NCBI GenBank assembly: GCA_026386955.1
Contig: JAPLMQ010000279.1
Span: 1-57,223, forward strand
DNA from: Planctomycetota bacterium
GTDB taxonomy: Bacteria; Planctomycetota; Phycisphaerae; Phycisphaerales; Phycisphaeraceae
Length of the DNA: 57,223 bases
Reading direction: 5' to 3'
Positions 46,673 through 57,223 of this stretch are shown here, one piece after another. The notes beneath the pieces are model-generated. The model saw nothing but the letters and a program-made list of their open reading frames with translations, had not been told where the DNA came from and searched no databases. Position numbers and translations under genes: made by a program. Numbering within the stretch: the stretch's first letter is position 1; each line of letters opens with the position of its first letter.

Positions 46673-46853
46673 GTAGGGTGGGTAGAGCGGGTACTCCCGC
46701 GAAACCCACCATCCGGCGTCCAATGGCCGAACACTTCGCGAAACACATTGGCGATCAACGGGAACTCAATCGGCGCTTCGGGAACAATCTCGCGCCTTGC
46801 GGCCATATGACCCTGGTGGTGGGTTTCGCGGGGTACCGCTCTACCCACCCTAC
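46673..46853. repeat. Repeat family B, full inverted pair
   Basis: Left arm from GTAGGGTGGGTAGAGCGGG and right arm ending CGCTCTACCCACCCTAC are inverted with ~100 bp between. The right arm overlaps the argH stop codon. Confidence 0.8.
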
Positions 46854-48325
46854 GAAAGCGCCTTGGTCCACTGCTTGATCTGCGTCTCCAGCCCCGCGAG
46901 CCCGGCGTTGCCCGCTGTGCGGTAGCGGCGGACGACGTTTTCCGGGCCCAGCCAATCGTAGACGTCCTTCCCGCAGAGCGTCGAGCCCAGCCCGGCGGCT
47001 GCACACGCGGCGTTGAAATCCTCCACCGCCAACTGGCTCAGCTCGTGCTGCCCCCGCGACTCGCAGAGGCGGACCAAAGCGCCGACGACCTGGTGAGCCG
47101 TGCGGAACGGGCCGCCCTTGACCACGAAGTAGTCGGCCAGCGCGGTGGCGTCGAGGAACCCCCGTCCGAGACCCGCGGCGATGCGTTCCTTGTTGAACCG
47201 CGTCGTCGCGACGATGCGGGCGGCCATCTCCAGGCTGTCCATCACCCCGTCGTAGGCCGAGAAGATGTGCTTCTTGTCCTGCTGGAGGTCGCGGTTGTAG
47301 CCGACGGGGAGGCCCTTGAGGATGGTCAGGAGGGCGACGAGCTCGCCGTAGGCCCAGCCGCAGCGGCCGCGGATGAGCTCGAGCATGTCGGGGTTGCGCT
47401 TCTGGGGCATCATCGACGAGCCGGTGGTGTACTTGCCGTCGAGGGTGATGAAGCCGAACTCGGTGGCGGCGTAGATGATCCACTGCTCGGCAAGGCGAGA
47501 GAGGGTCATGGCGGTCATCGAGAGGCCGTAGGCGAGGTCGACCGCGGCGTCGCGCGAGGCGGTGGCGTCGATGCTGCTGGGGGCGGGGGCGCCCAGGCCC
47601 AGGGCGGCGGCGGTGTGGCTGCGGTCGAGCGGGAGCGACGAGCCGGCGATCGCCCCGGCGCCGAGTGGGTTCTCGTCGTTCACGGCCCGGAGCGCGTCGA
47701 ACCGCTTGCGGGCCCGCTGAAAGGCGGCCAGCCAGTTCATCAATTCCCCGCCGACGACGATCGGCTGGGCCCGCTGCAGGTGGGTGTACGACGGCATGAC
47801 GATCGTGCCATCGAGCTTTGCGAGCCCGAGCAGGGCGCGGAGCAGGTCAAGCAGCCGTTGGTCGAGCGCGGCCGAGGCCTCCTTGATCCAGAGCTTCAGG
47901 TCGAGCGCGACCTGGTCGTTGCGGCTGCGCCCGGTGTGGAGCTTGCGCCCCGGCTCGCCGATCTTGGCGATCAGCGCCGCCTCGATGCACATGTGGACGT
48001 CCTCAAGCTCGATGCGCCAGCCCGGCCAGGCGGCGCCGTAATCGGGCCCGGCGGCCTCGATCTCGGCCTGGATCTCGGCCAACCCGCGCATGATCGCCTT
48101 CAGGTCGGCGGCGGTGATCAGCCCGACCGACTCGAGCATCGCCGCGTGGGCGACGGAGCCGGCGATGTCGTGCTTGTACAGCCGGCGGTCGAAGCTGAGC
48201 GACTCGACGAAGCGCGTCGCCAAGGGGTCGGCGGCCGAGCCCTCGCCCGACTTGGCGTGCTCCCAGGGCTTCGCGGCGGGAAGGGTTTTCGCGCTTTTCT
48301 TCGTGGCGGAAGGCTTCTTGGGCAT
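46850..48325 (-). CDS. argH: Argininosuccinate lyase
   Basis: ArgH splits argininosuccinate into arginine and fumarate, the last step of arginine synthesis. The 491 residues include HTGRSRNDQVALDLKLW, YTHLQRAQPI and the catalytic loop GSSMMPQKRNPD. A basic N-terminal extension of ~28 residues (PKKPSATKKSAKTLPAAK) is unusual. Start at 48325 is chosen as the nearest ATG to the domain. Its TAG stop lies in the edge of repeat family B. Confidence 0.96.
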   Translation of the reverse strand: MPKKPSATKKSAKTLPAAKPWEHAKSGEGSAADPLATRFVESLSFDRRLYKHDIAGSVAHAAMLESVGLITAADLKAIMRGLAEIQAEIEAAGPDYGAAWPGWRIELEDVHMCIEAALIAKIGEPGRKLHTGRSRNDQVALDLKLWIKEASAALDQRLLDLLRALLGLAKLDGTIVMPSYTHLQRAQPIVVGGELMNWLAAFQRARKRFDALRAVNDENPLGAGAIAGSSLPLDRSHTAAALGLGAPAPSSIDATASRDAAVDLAYGLSMTAMTLSRLAEQWIIYAATEFGFITLDGKYTTGSSMMPQKRNPDMLELIRGRCGWAYGELVALLTILKGLPVGYNRDLQQDKKHIFSAYDGVMDSLEMAARIVATTRFNKERIAAGLGRGFLDATALADYFVVKGGPFRTAHQVVGALVRLCESRGQHELSQLAVEDFNAACAAAGLGSTLCGKDVYDWLGPENVVRRYRTAGNAGLAGLETQIKQWTKALS

Positions 48326-48399
48326 GCGCGGCAGTGTACCGGAAAACGGCTGAAAAACCCGTGAACCCACTTATGGCGATCGTTGGGTTGAAGACAAAA

Positions 48400-48427
48400 A
48401 AAGCCCAGGCACGCAGTGCCTGGGCTT
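48400..48427 (-). terminator. Repeat family D hairpin, terminator of the HEAT-like gene
   Basis: AAGCCCAGGCA pairs with TGCCTGGGCTT around CGCAG (plus-strand reading). On the minus strand it ends in seven T, 50 bp past the stop at 48481. Confidence 0.85.
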
Positions 48428-48480
48428 GGGGGCTGTCTTGAATGATCTGCGTTCGGCGCGATCGACTCGCATCGCGGTCC

Positions 48481-49554
48481 TCAACGGACCACGACGACCT
48501 CAAGCTCCTGCGACGAGAGTTTGTAGGGCTGGTCGACCAGCACCTTGTTCCACTGGTCGGCCCGCAGCAGCACGTCGGGCCACTGCTTGTTGAAGATCAG
48601 CGGCTTGATGTCGGTCGAGGGCGCGTCCTTCCCGCTCATCTGCCCGATGACCCACTTGAGGATCGTGTCGCCAAGCTCGATCATCTGCTCGTACTCGCGC
48701 TGCCGCGAGAGCGGGACGCGGCCGCTGTTGAGCTCCACCGCGGCCAAGGTCATGTAGCGGTAGGCGACCTTGGCGAGCACGCGCATCGTGTCGGGCTGGA
48801 CCTTGCCGCCGGTCTTCGAGGCCTCCTCGACGAGCTTCACGAACGCGCCCTGCATGCCTTGGAGCGCCACGCGGAGCGGGGCGCCGGGCGTCTGGGCCTC
48901 GAGGTCGACGCGGTCGTTGAGCACCTGCAGGAGGCGGACCATCGCGTCGGGCACCTGCAGGACCGGGAGGACGCGGAAAAGCTGCTCGACGACCTGGGGC
49001 GAGGGCTCCTTGACGAGGGCGCCGCTGACCGACTTGAGCATCACCGGCAGGTCGCTGGTCACCAAGCGGTTCTTGGCCGCCATCTCGGCGAGGGCCTTGG
49101 CGGCCCAGTATCGCACGGCGGGGCTCTCATCCTTGAGCCCGGTCTGGACGAGGTTGCCCGCGCCGGGGTCGATGAGCTTTGTGGTGACGATGATCGCGTT
49201 GAGGCGCACGCCCACCCGCTCGGACCCGAGCGCCTTGGCGAGTTCCCGGCTCAAGGCGGCCGAGTAGCCGAGGTTGAAGATGTCCGTCCCGCCCTTCTGG
49301 AAGACGTCGAGCAGGCGGACGCGGGCCTCGGCGACCTGGTCGTCCTCGCCGGCGGTCAGCCGGTCGACCCAGGAGCGGACGAAGCTGTCAAGGGTCTTCT
49401 GCTGGTTGGCGTTGAGGGCGGTCGCCGACTTGATGACGTCCGAGGGCATGTCCGGCATGGCGTCGGCCGCGAAGGCGGGCGGCGCGGCCAGAGGCCCGAG
49501 GGTCAGGAACCCGACGACCAAGACCAAGGCCAGCGGCAAGCGGGGACAACGCAT
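48481..49554 (-). CDS. Exported HEAT-repeat-like protein
   Basis: The 357-residue protein has a signal peptide ending AFA (about residue 29). The mature part is helical; VGVRLNAIIVTTKLIDPGAG and ESPAVRYWAAKALAEMAAKN look like HEAT repeats. No catalytic motif is seen. A role as a periplasmic scaffold is only a guess. It lies between hppA and argH, has its own terminator and is not clearly in an operon. Confidence 0.65.
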   Translation of the reverse strand: MRCPRLPLALVLVVGFLTLGPLAAPPAFAADAMPDMPSDVIKSATALNANQQKTLDSFVRSWVDRLTAGEDDQVAEARVRLLDVFQKGGTDIFNLGYSAALSRELAKALGSERVGVRLNAIIVTTKLIDPGAGNLVQTGLKDESPAVRYWAAKALAEMAAKNRLVTSDLPVMLKSVSGALVKEPSPQVVEQLFRVLPVLQVPDAMVRLLQVLNDRVDLEAQTPGAPLRVALQGMQGAFVKLVEEASKTGGKVQPDTMRVLAKVAYRYMTLAAVELNSGRVPLSRQREYEQMIELGDTILKWVIGQMSGKDAPSTDIKPLIFNKQWPDVLLRADQWNKVLVDQPYKLSSQELEVVVVR

Positions 49555-49680
49555 GCGGTGTACTCCGGGCTTGCCATCCTAGCACAGGGATTCCCGGGAG
49601 GGGAGGGGGATTCCCCCTTCCGGGTGGTGGTCAATGGGCCAAGGCCGCGGCAAGGTCCAGGATGAGGCGCGCGGGGCGGC

Positions 49681-52338
<2,658 letters not shown>

Positions 52339-52665
52339 GACTTGTGATCCCTTCGGTATCTACCGCAACCTTGTTCGAATTTCGACGGGACGATCCTGGA
52401 AAACCCTGTCAGTGAAGCCTGCCAGGTGATCCGACGCGGCACCCAATGGTGGTGGACAACGTGCGGCGTGGGGGGCGGATCATAGCTTAACGGGACGCAA
52501 ACCCACAAACGTCAAAGCCGCTCATCGGTGGAAACCCGTTCCGGCGACAGGAGTTGTCCGGGCGGCGTCGCGATGCCGTGCGGCCGGGACCCATCGCCTG
52601 CGTGCTCTCTGGCGAGCCCGTGGCCCGGCGCGTATGCTGGGCCCCACCCGCAGAGGAGTCCCCCT
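52339..52665. other. Intergenic region between divergent hppA and pepA
   Basis: No gene or hairpin family is evident. AAGGGATC lies before hppA and AGAGGAG before pepA. No convincing promoter is seen. Confidence 0.4.
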
Positions 52666-54243
52666 ATGTATCGTCAATTGATGGTCCGCCCCGTGACTGC
52701 GCCGCCCGCGGCGGCCGCCGTCCTGCTCTTCAGCAAGACCTCCGCCGTCCCCCCCGCCTATGCCCCGATCGACCGGCTGGCGGGCGGAGCCCTCGCCGCC
52801 GCCCTGGCCCGCACCGAGTTCTCCGCCTCACGCGGCTCGGTGAGCGTCCTCTACCCCGACCAGTCGGGCGCCGCCAAGGGGTTCGAGCGGCTGTTCGTCT
52901 TGGGTGTGGGCGATGTCGACAAGTTCACCCTCGAAGGCGTGCGCATCGCCGCCGCCAAGCTCCTCCGGGCGGCATGGACCTCGAAGGTCACCTCCGTCCG
53001 GCTCGACGTCGCCGCCATCGCGGGCGATGCAGACCTTGAAGCCGTCGGCCGGGCCTTGGGCGACGGTCTGGCGATCGCCAACTTCGAGTTCGACGCCTTC
53101 AAGGGCACCGCTGCCCCCGGAAGCGCTGGCAGTGCTTCCAGCGGCAAAAAGGCCGCGAGCCCCGCCCCGCTCGACTTCACCATCGAGCTCGACCCCTCCC
53201 AGAAACAGCTCCGGGCCGGCATCGAACGCAGCCTCACCCTGGGCGACTCGGTCAACCTCGCCCGCACGCTCGCGGCCACCCCGCCCAACGTCGCCAACCC
53301 GCAATACCTCGCCGCCAAGGCCCGCGCCATCGCCAAGGAGACCGGCCTGAAGTGCCGCGTCATCGAAGCCTCCGAAGCCGCGAAACTCGGCATGGGCGGC
53401 CTCCTCGCCGTCGGCGGCGCGGGCTCGGCCCCGCCGGTGATGATCACCCTCGAACACAAGCCCAAGGGGCTCAAGAACGCCAAGGCCCCCGTCATGGTCG
53501 TCGGCAAGGCCGTCACCTTCGACACCGGCGGCTACTCCATCAAGCCCGCCGACAGCATGGACCGCATGAAATACGACAAATGCGGCGGCTGCGCCGTGCT
53601 CGCGATCATGCACGCCGTCGCCACCCTCGACCTGCCCATCCACGTCGTGGGCGTCGTCCCCTCCGCGGAAAACATGATCAGCGAACGCGCCTACCGCCCC
53701 GGCGACATCGTCCGTTTCTTCAACGGCGTGACCTCCGAGATCACCAACACCGACGCCGAGGGACGCGTCATCCTCGCCGACGCCCTCTCCTGGGGAATCA
53801 CCACCTACAAGCCCCGGGCCGTGGTCGACATGGCGACCCTCACCGGCGGCGTGGTCGTCGCCCTGGGCTCCGCCTGCGCCGGCGCCTTCTGCCCCGACCC
53901 CGACCTCCGCAGCCACCTCTTCGACGCCGCGGACGACACCGGCGAACGCCTCTGGCACCTGCCCCTCTGGGACGAGTACCGCCAACTCATCAAGGGAACC
54001 CACGGCGACATCGTCAACGCCGGCACCCGCGAGGCCAGCCCCTGCCAAGGCGCGGCCTTCCTCAGCTACTTCATCGAACCCGACGGGCGCGAAGGCATTC
54101 CGACCTTGCCCTGGGCCCACCTCGACATCGCCGGCGTCGCCGACGTCAAGGGCGACACCGGCCTCTTCCCCAAGGGCCCGACGGGCTTCGGCGTGCGTCT
54201 GCTGGTCCGGGCCCTCGAGACGTGGGACGCGAAGGGCGCGTGA
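52666..54243 (+). CDS. pepA: Leucyl aminopeptidase (M17 family)
   Basis: PepA removes N-terminal residues from peptides using two metal ions. The 525 residues comprise an N-terminal macro-like domain and a catalytic domain. Metal and catalytic residues are visible: K281 and D286 in GKAVTFDTGG, the Asp of MKYDKCGG, and NTDAEGR with its Asp, Glu and catalytic Arg. The end GPTGFGVRLLVRAL is typical. In the GG after the Asp, Cys replaces Met. Start at 52666 follows AGAGGAG. Confidence 0.95.
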   Translation: MYRQLMVRPVTAPPAAAAVLLFSKTSAVPPAYAPIDRLAGGALAAALARTEFSASRGSVSVLYPDQSGAAKGFERLFVLGVGDVDKFTLEGVRIAAAKLLRAAWTSKVTSVRLDVAAIAGDADLEAVGRALGDGLAIANFEFDAFKGTAAPGSAGSASSGKKAASPAPLDFTIELDPSQKQLRAGIERSLTLGDSVNLARTLAATPPNVANPQYLAAKARAIAKETGLKCRVIEASEAAKLGMGGLLAVGGAGSAPPVMITLEHKPKGLKNAKAPVMVVGKAVTFDTGGYSIKPADSMDRMKYDKCGGCAVLAIMHAVATLDLPIHVVGVVPSAENMISERAYRPGDIVRFFNGVTSEITNTDAEGRVILADALSWGITTYKPRAVVDMATLTGGVVVALGSACAGAFCPDPDLRSHLFDAADDTGERLWHLPLWDEYRQLIKGTHGDIVNAGTREASPCQGAAFLSYFIEPDGREGIPTLPWAHLDIAGVADVKGDTGLFPKGPTGFGVRLLVRALETWDAKGA

Positions 54244-54312
54244 GGCGCGGGGCTTGTTGCACTTACGAACGCAGGCCAGGCGGGTGATGCCGTACGCGGC
54301 CTGGGCACCGAC

Positions 54313-54523
54313 TTATCCACATCTTGATTCTTGATTCTGAATCAGAATCAAGATGACGGTGTGAGAGGGTGTCGGATGACTACATTTATGGTAATTTATA
54401 AGTATTTTAATTAATTAAATTTATAGTCCAAATAATACCTGCATGCCACTGTGTATCCGCTCTGGACATCACTTACGCCCGGTTTGATTCACGCTTGAAT
54501 CAACGTGAATCAACTGTCCACAA
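54313..54523. other. Element E copy 2: TGATTC/GAATCA arms around an AT-rich core
   Basis: The left arm starts with an exact DnaA box TTATCCACA and continues with two TGATTC and two GAATCA sites. The right arm repeats TTGATTCACG and CGTGAATCAA and ends TGTCCACAA. The core includes ~60 bp that are almost pure A and T (54380-54440) in a GC-rich genome. It lies between the convergent stops of pepA and the repeat-protein gene, so it is no promoter for either. Confidence 0.75.
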
Positions 54524-54607
54524 TAACGACGAGGCAGCTCCAGGCGGCCGGTGCGCGGGGCGATCATAAGTCGATGTGACTTTGCCGGCTCATCGCCGCC
54601 ACCCCTC

Positions 54608-55444
54608 TCACCGCGGGCGCGGCGAATCGGTGCAGCATTCGCTGTTGACGCCCGCGAGGCGCCCCGTCGGACCGCTGGGGCCTGCCAAGGGGCCGGTCGC
54701 GATGCCGACGCCGGACAGCCGGCCGGTCGGGCCGCTGGGCCCTGCCAACGCGCCGGTGCGGATCGACATCCCCGACAGCGCCCCCGTCGGGCCGCTGGGG
54801 CCCGCGAGAGGGCCGGTCCTGATCGAGATGCCCGAGAGGGCCCCGGTCGGACCTGAAGGACCCGCGAGAAGCCCGGTCGCAACGCCAACGCCCGACAACG
54901 CCCCCGTCGGCCCACTGGGGCCCGCGAGAGGGCCGGTCCTGATCGAGATGCCCGAGAGGGCCCCGGTCGGACCTGAAGGACCCGCCAGGTCGCCCGTCTT
55001 GATGCCGATGCCGGACAGCTTGCCCGTCGGACCCGAAGGGCCCGCGAGAGGGCCGGTCCTGATCGAGATGCCCGAGAGCGCCCCGGTCGGCCCGCTCGGG
55101 CCCGCGAGAGGCCCGGTCCGGATGCCGAAGCCCGCCAACGGCCCGGTCGGCCCCGAAGGGCCCGCCAAGGCGCCGGTCGGCCCGCCGATGCCGGAAAGCG
55201 CGCCGGTCGGCCCGCCAATGCCCGAGAGGCAGTTGGGGAATGCGTCATCGAGCGAATACCCGAGACCGACATAACCCCCGGAATTCCCGGAATTGGCGTG
55301 ATGGCGCTCTTCCGCCACCGCGGGCGTGGCCACGGGGGAGAGCACAGCCAACATCGCCGCGAGCAGGCTTCCGCCCGTCGCCAGCCGCGCGGATCGCGAC
55401 GCACGGGGGTTGCGGAGGCGAGGTTGGTGGGCGATGGGTCGCAT
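54608..55444 (-). CDS. Exported Gly-Pro-Thr decapeptide-repeat protein
   Basis: The 278-residue protein has a signal peptide (to about residue 45, ending AVA). After GYVGLGYSLDDAFPNCL it is made almost wholly of ten-residue units alternating GPLAGPSGPT and GALSGISIRT-like forms, about 20 units, i.e. a 60-bp DNA repeat. It ends NSECCTDSPRPR with a Cys pair. Leu, Gly and Thr positions are fixed every ten residues. The pattern recalls collagen-like GPT tracts and pentapeptide solenoids but fits neither exactly. It is probably a surface or matrix protein. Start at 55444 begins the signal peptide. Confidence 0.75.
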   Translation of the reverse strand: MRPIAHQPRLRNPRASRSARLATGGSLLAAMLAVLSPVATPAVAEERHHANSGNSGGYVGLGYSLDDAFPNCLSGIGGPTGALSGIGGPTGALAGPSGPTGPLAGFGIRTGPLAGPSGPTGALSGISIRTGPLAGPSGPTGKLSGIGIKTGDLAGPSGPTGALSGISIRTGPLAGPSGPTGALSGVGVATGLLAGPSGPTGALSGISIRTGPLAGPSGPTGALSGMSIRTGALAGPSGPTGRLSGVGIATGPLAGPSGPTGRLAGVNSECCTDSPRPR

Positions 55445-55619
55445 GGGGTCTTTCGGGCGGATTCGGGGAATCCGTGCCTCCTCACGATAAATCGGCCAAC
55501 GCCGATTGGCAATGATGAAGTGCAGCAAGTTTTTGTCGCAACGGGGGTTTGGGGACGGGTGGAGAGGAGCGAGGAGGGGCGATGAAGGGAGAAGGCGGCG
55601 ATTTTCCCATCAGGCGAAA

Positions 55620-55864
55620 GCCTGATCAGAGCCGGACACTGTGTGTCCGAAGGCCGGGCGAGGCGGTACTCCGCCCGCGCGACTCGTCGGGAGGTTGTGG
55701 GGCTCGGCAAGCAAGTGACGTCATCGGCATGCGCCGTCGATGGATTGCTGTCGATGTGGCGCCGAGGTGGATCGAACCGCGCCTGTGGGTGCGGCACGTC
55801 GCGCGCGGCGGAGTACCGCCTGGCGCCTGAGCTTCGGACACACAGTGTCCGTCTCTGATCAGGC
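55620..55864. repeat. Repeat family A, full copy 1
   Basis: Terminal inverted arms of ~65 bp start GCCTGATCAGAGCCGGACAC and hold GGCGGTACTCCGCC. The centre shares GAGGTGGATCGAACCGCGCC with copy 2. No coding capacity is evident; it is MITE-like. Confidence 0.8.
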
Positions 55865-55902
55865 AAACGCGCGCCGATGGGTGTCGGTTTGTGGTGTGCC
55901 CG

Positions 55903-55938
55903 CCGGTGGGCTTCGCGATTACGCTCAACCCACCCTAC
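55903..55938. repeat. Repeat family B, single arm
   Basis: A CCGGTGGGCTTCGCG...CCACCCTAC arm follows family A copy 1 by ~40 bp, the same order as at 57061. Confidence 0.7.
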
Positions 55939-55951
55939 AAGACAACAAAGC

Positions 55952-56614
55952 TCACCCCTCCATCATCCCTCGCGGCACGTCGGCGAGGTTCGCCGCGATC
56001 CAATCGGCACCGGCCTCGCGCAGCACGGCTTCCTTGAAGCTCGTCGTCAGCCCAAGGCACTTGCAGCCCGCGGCCTTGCCGGCCTTGATCCCGTTCACCG
56101 CGTCCTCCACCACCAGGCAGCGGTCGGCCTCGAGGCCCAGGCGGTTCGCGGCCTCGATGAAGACCTCCGGGTCGGGCTTCTTGCGCTGCACGTCGCTGCC
56201 GGTCACGATCGCGTCGAATCGCGACGGCGGCAGGCCGATCTGGGCGAGGTTGCCGTCGACCTTGATGCGGTCGGCACTGGAGGCGACGGCCAGTTTCGCG
56301 CCGTGCTTGCGGCAGGTGGCGATGAACTCCACCGCGCCGGGCAGCGGGTCGAGCCTGCCCTTGATGAGATCGAGGTAGAGGCGGTAAACGGTCGCCTTGT
56401 CGCGGTCGAGGTCGAGCTTCACGCCGTATTTCTCGGCCACGCCGCCGAGGTAGCGGTTCTCGCCCGCGCCGACGAAGGGGAGGAAGTCGTCGGGCTTGAC
56501 CGTGAGGCGGTGGGCCGTGGCGAACATCTCGCAGGCGGCCTCGCAGATGAAATGCTCGGAGTCGCAGAGGACGCCGTCCATGTCGAAGATGACGCCGGCG
56601 AAGGGGAAGGTCAC
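55952..56614 (-). CDS. HAD-superfamily phosphatase, beta-phosphoglucomutase-like
   Basis: The 220-residue hydrolase has all four HAD motifs: FDMDGVLCDSEH with nucleophile D11 and acid D13, VASSAD, KKPDPEVF and VVEDAVNGIKAG. A helical cap (about 20-85) places it in subfamily IA. The acid/base and cap resemble beta-phosphoglucomutases and small phosphatases; substrate is unknown. A GTG start at 56614 gives the usual length; the ATG at 56704 falls in repeat family C. Confidence 0.9.
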   Translation of the reverse strand: MTFPFAGVIFDMDGVLCDSEHFICEAACEMFATAHRLTVKPDDFLPFVGAGENRYLGGVAEKYGVKLDLDRDKATVYRLYLDLIKGRLDPLPGAVEFIATCRKHGAKLAVASSADRIKVDGNLAQIGLPPSRFDAIVTGSDVQRKKPDPEVFIEAANRLGLEADRCLVVEDAVNGIKAGKAAGCKCLGLTTSFKEAVLREAGADWIAANLADVPRGMMEG

Positions 56615-56691
56615 GGGGAGGTCCAGAGGGAGAGAGGAGATTGAGAAGGAGACGAGACAGGTCGGCGCGTCGCGCGACGCGGGGGGTCCGG

Positions 56692-56728
56692 GGTCGCAGG
56701 TCATCGTACTCGCAACGTGTGCTTACGC
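56692..56728. repeat. Repeat family C, degenerate arm
   Basis: GTCATCGTACTCG followed by a CGTGTGCTT remnant keeps the conserved loop but has lost part of the stem. Confidence 0.55.
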
Positions 56729-56774
56729 GACGGGGGAAAGGGTTCGCGTCGTGTCGTGGGCGCGCGGAGGCGTG

Positions 56775-57006
56775 TCTGATCAGAGACGGACACTGTGTGT
56801 CCGAAGCCCAGGCGCAGACGGTACTCCGCCCGCGCGGCTCGCCGGAAGCCATCCAACCCCCGACAATCCCAAGAGGCCATCCACAAGAATGCTTTCGATG
56901 CGGCGTCGAGGTGGATCGAACCGCGCCTGTTCGTGCGGCACGTCGCGCGAGGCGGAGTACCGCCTATCGCTCCGTCTTCGGACACACAGTGTCCGTCTCT
57001 GATCAG
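56775..57006. repeat. Repeat family A, full copy 2
   Basis: Terminal arms TCTGATCAGAGACGGACACT and the matching inverted right arm flank a centre similar to copy 1. A family B arm follows. Confidence 0.8.
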
Positions 57007-57060
57007 GCAACGTGCGCCGTCCGCGCGACCCGACGTGTGCCGTCGATTGGTCGCCCAAAT

Positions 57061-57095
57061 GGTGGGCTTCGCGGGGGTACCCGCTCAACCACTAC
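57061..57095. repeat. Repeat family B, single arm at window end
   Basis: GGTGGGCTTCGCGGGGGTAC with CGCTCAACCAC follows family A copy 2. The remaining 128 bp to the window edge show no confident gene. Confidence 0.6.
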
Positions 57096-57223
57096 TGTCC
57101 GGTATTCCTTGCACAGCCGCGTCCAGCCCGTTGTGGCCGGCGACGCGGGGCGTGCGGCGGGCTTGTCGACGCCGGCCCGGGCGGCCCCTTGCGCGCAGCG
57201 TCAACCGCCGGGACGCCCTGCTT

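Noticed and set aside
57096..57223. Possible minus-strand gene end at the right edge
   Set aside because: Two frames are open but both give Arg/Pro-rich residues with no recognisable feature over only ~40 codons.

Overview
The window is a GC-rich (roughly 70 percent by eye) bacterial chromosome segment that reads as Planctomycetota, most likely class Phycisphaerae. The lineage clues are a DUF1800/DUF1501 pair, an FHA-GAF histidine kinase with a non-standard H-box, a serine/threonine kinase with an N-terminal zinc ribbon, an atypical pseudopilin-like protein, PstC and PstA with large periplasmic modules, and Thr-Gln-Pro rich linkers in many exported proteins. This placement is inference; no rRNA or ribosomal protein gene is present. 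There is no CRISPR array, prophage or insertion sequence with a transposase.

Layout. 1-5.1 kb: a truncated ORF, a conserved hypothetical protein, GTP-dependent PEP carboxykinase and a 1.4 kb gap holding only a terminator. 5.2-18.5 kb: a TPR-secretin, a WecA/MraY-type sugar-phosphate transferase, an FG-GAP protein, a phosphodiester glycosidase lipoprotein, a DUF4173 membrane protein, a TrkA-type potassium channel, a pseudopilin-like protein and tRNA-Leu(UAA). 18.8-26.1 kb: a transmembrane serine/threonine kinase, argJ, a DUF2892 protein and a DUF4838 glycoside-hydrolase-like protein. 26.4-33.7 kb: a complete phosphate operon pstS-pstC-pstA-pstB-phoU behind a tandem-repeat Pho box. 33.8-40.1 kb: thrS with a threonine-rich leader peptide and terminator, then a leftward surface-glycan cluster (three glycosyltransferases and an LPS-kinase-like protein). 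40.3-57.2 kb: a hypothetical membrane protein, DUF1501/DUF1800, the histidine kinase, argH, a HEAT-like exported protein, membrane pyrophosphatase, leucyl aminopeptidase, a Gly-Pro-Thr decapeptide-repeat exported protein and a HAD phosphatase.

The most interesting signals are regulatory or structural. (1) Upstream of thrS there is a promoter, a 26-codon leader ORF in which 9 of the last 21 codons are Thr, an internal segment able to pair with the terminator 5' arm, and an intrinsic terminator. Together these make a textbook but apparently undescribed threonine attenuator in this phylum. (2) Two ~200-bp elements (11.8 and 54.3 kb) share arms built of TGATTC/GAATCA half-sites with DnaA-box-like outer ends but have unrelated cores, one extremely AT-rich. 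(3) The pst operon has a Pho box of the cyanobacterial type (8-bp repeats every 11 bp). (4) Intergenic space is packed with at least eight families of short palindromic or inverted repeats, several of them composite.

The genes work together mainly in three modules: phosphate uptake and its control (pstSCAB-phoU), cell envelope and glycan work (WecA-like, GT2 enzymes, LPS-kinase-like, secretin, pseudopilin) and arginine/threonyl-tRNA supply (argJ, argH, thrS).
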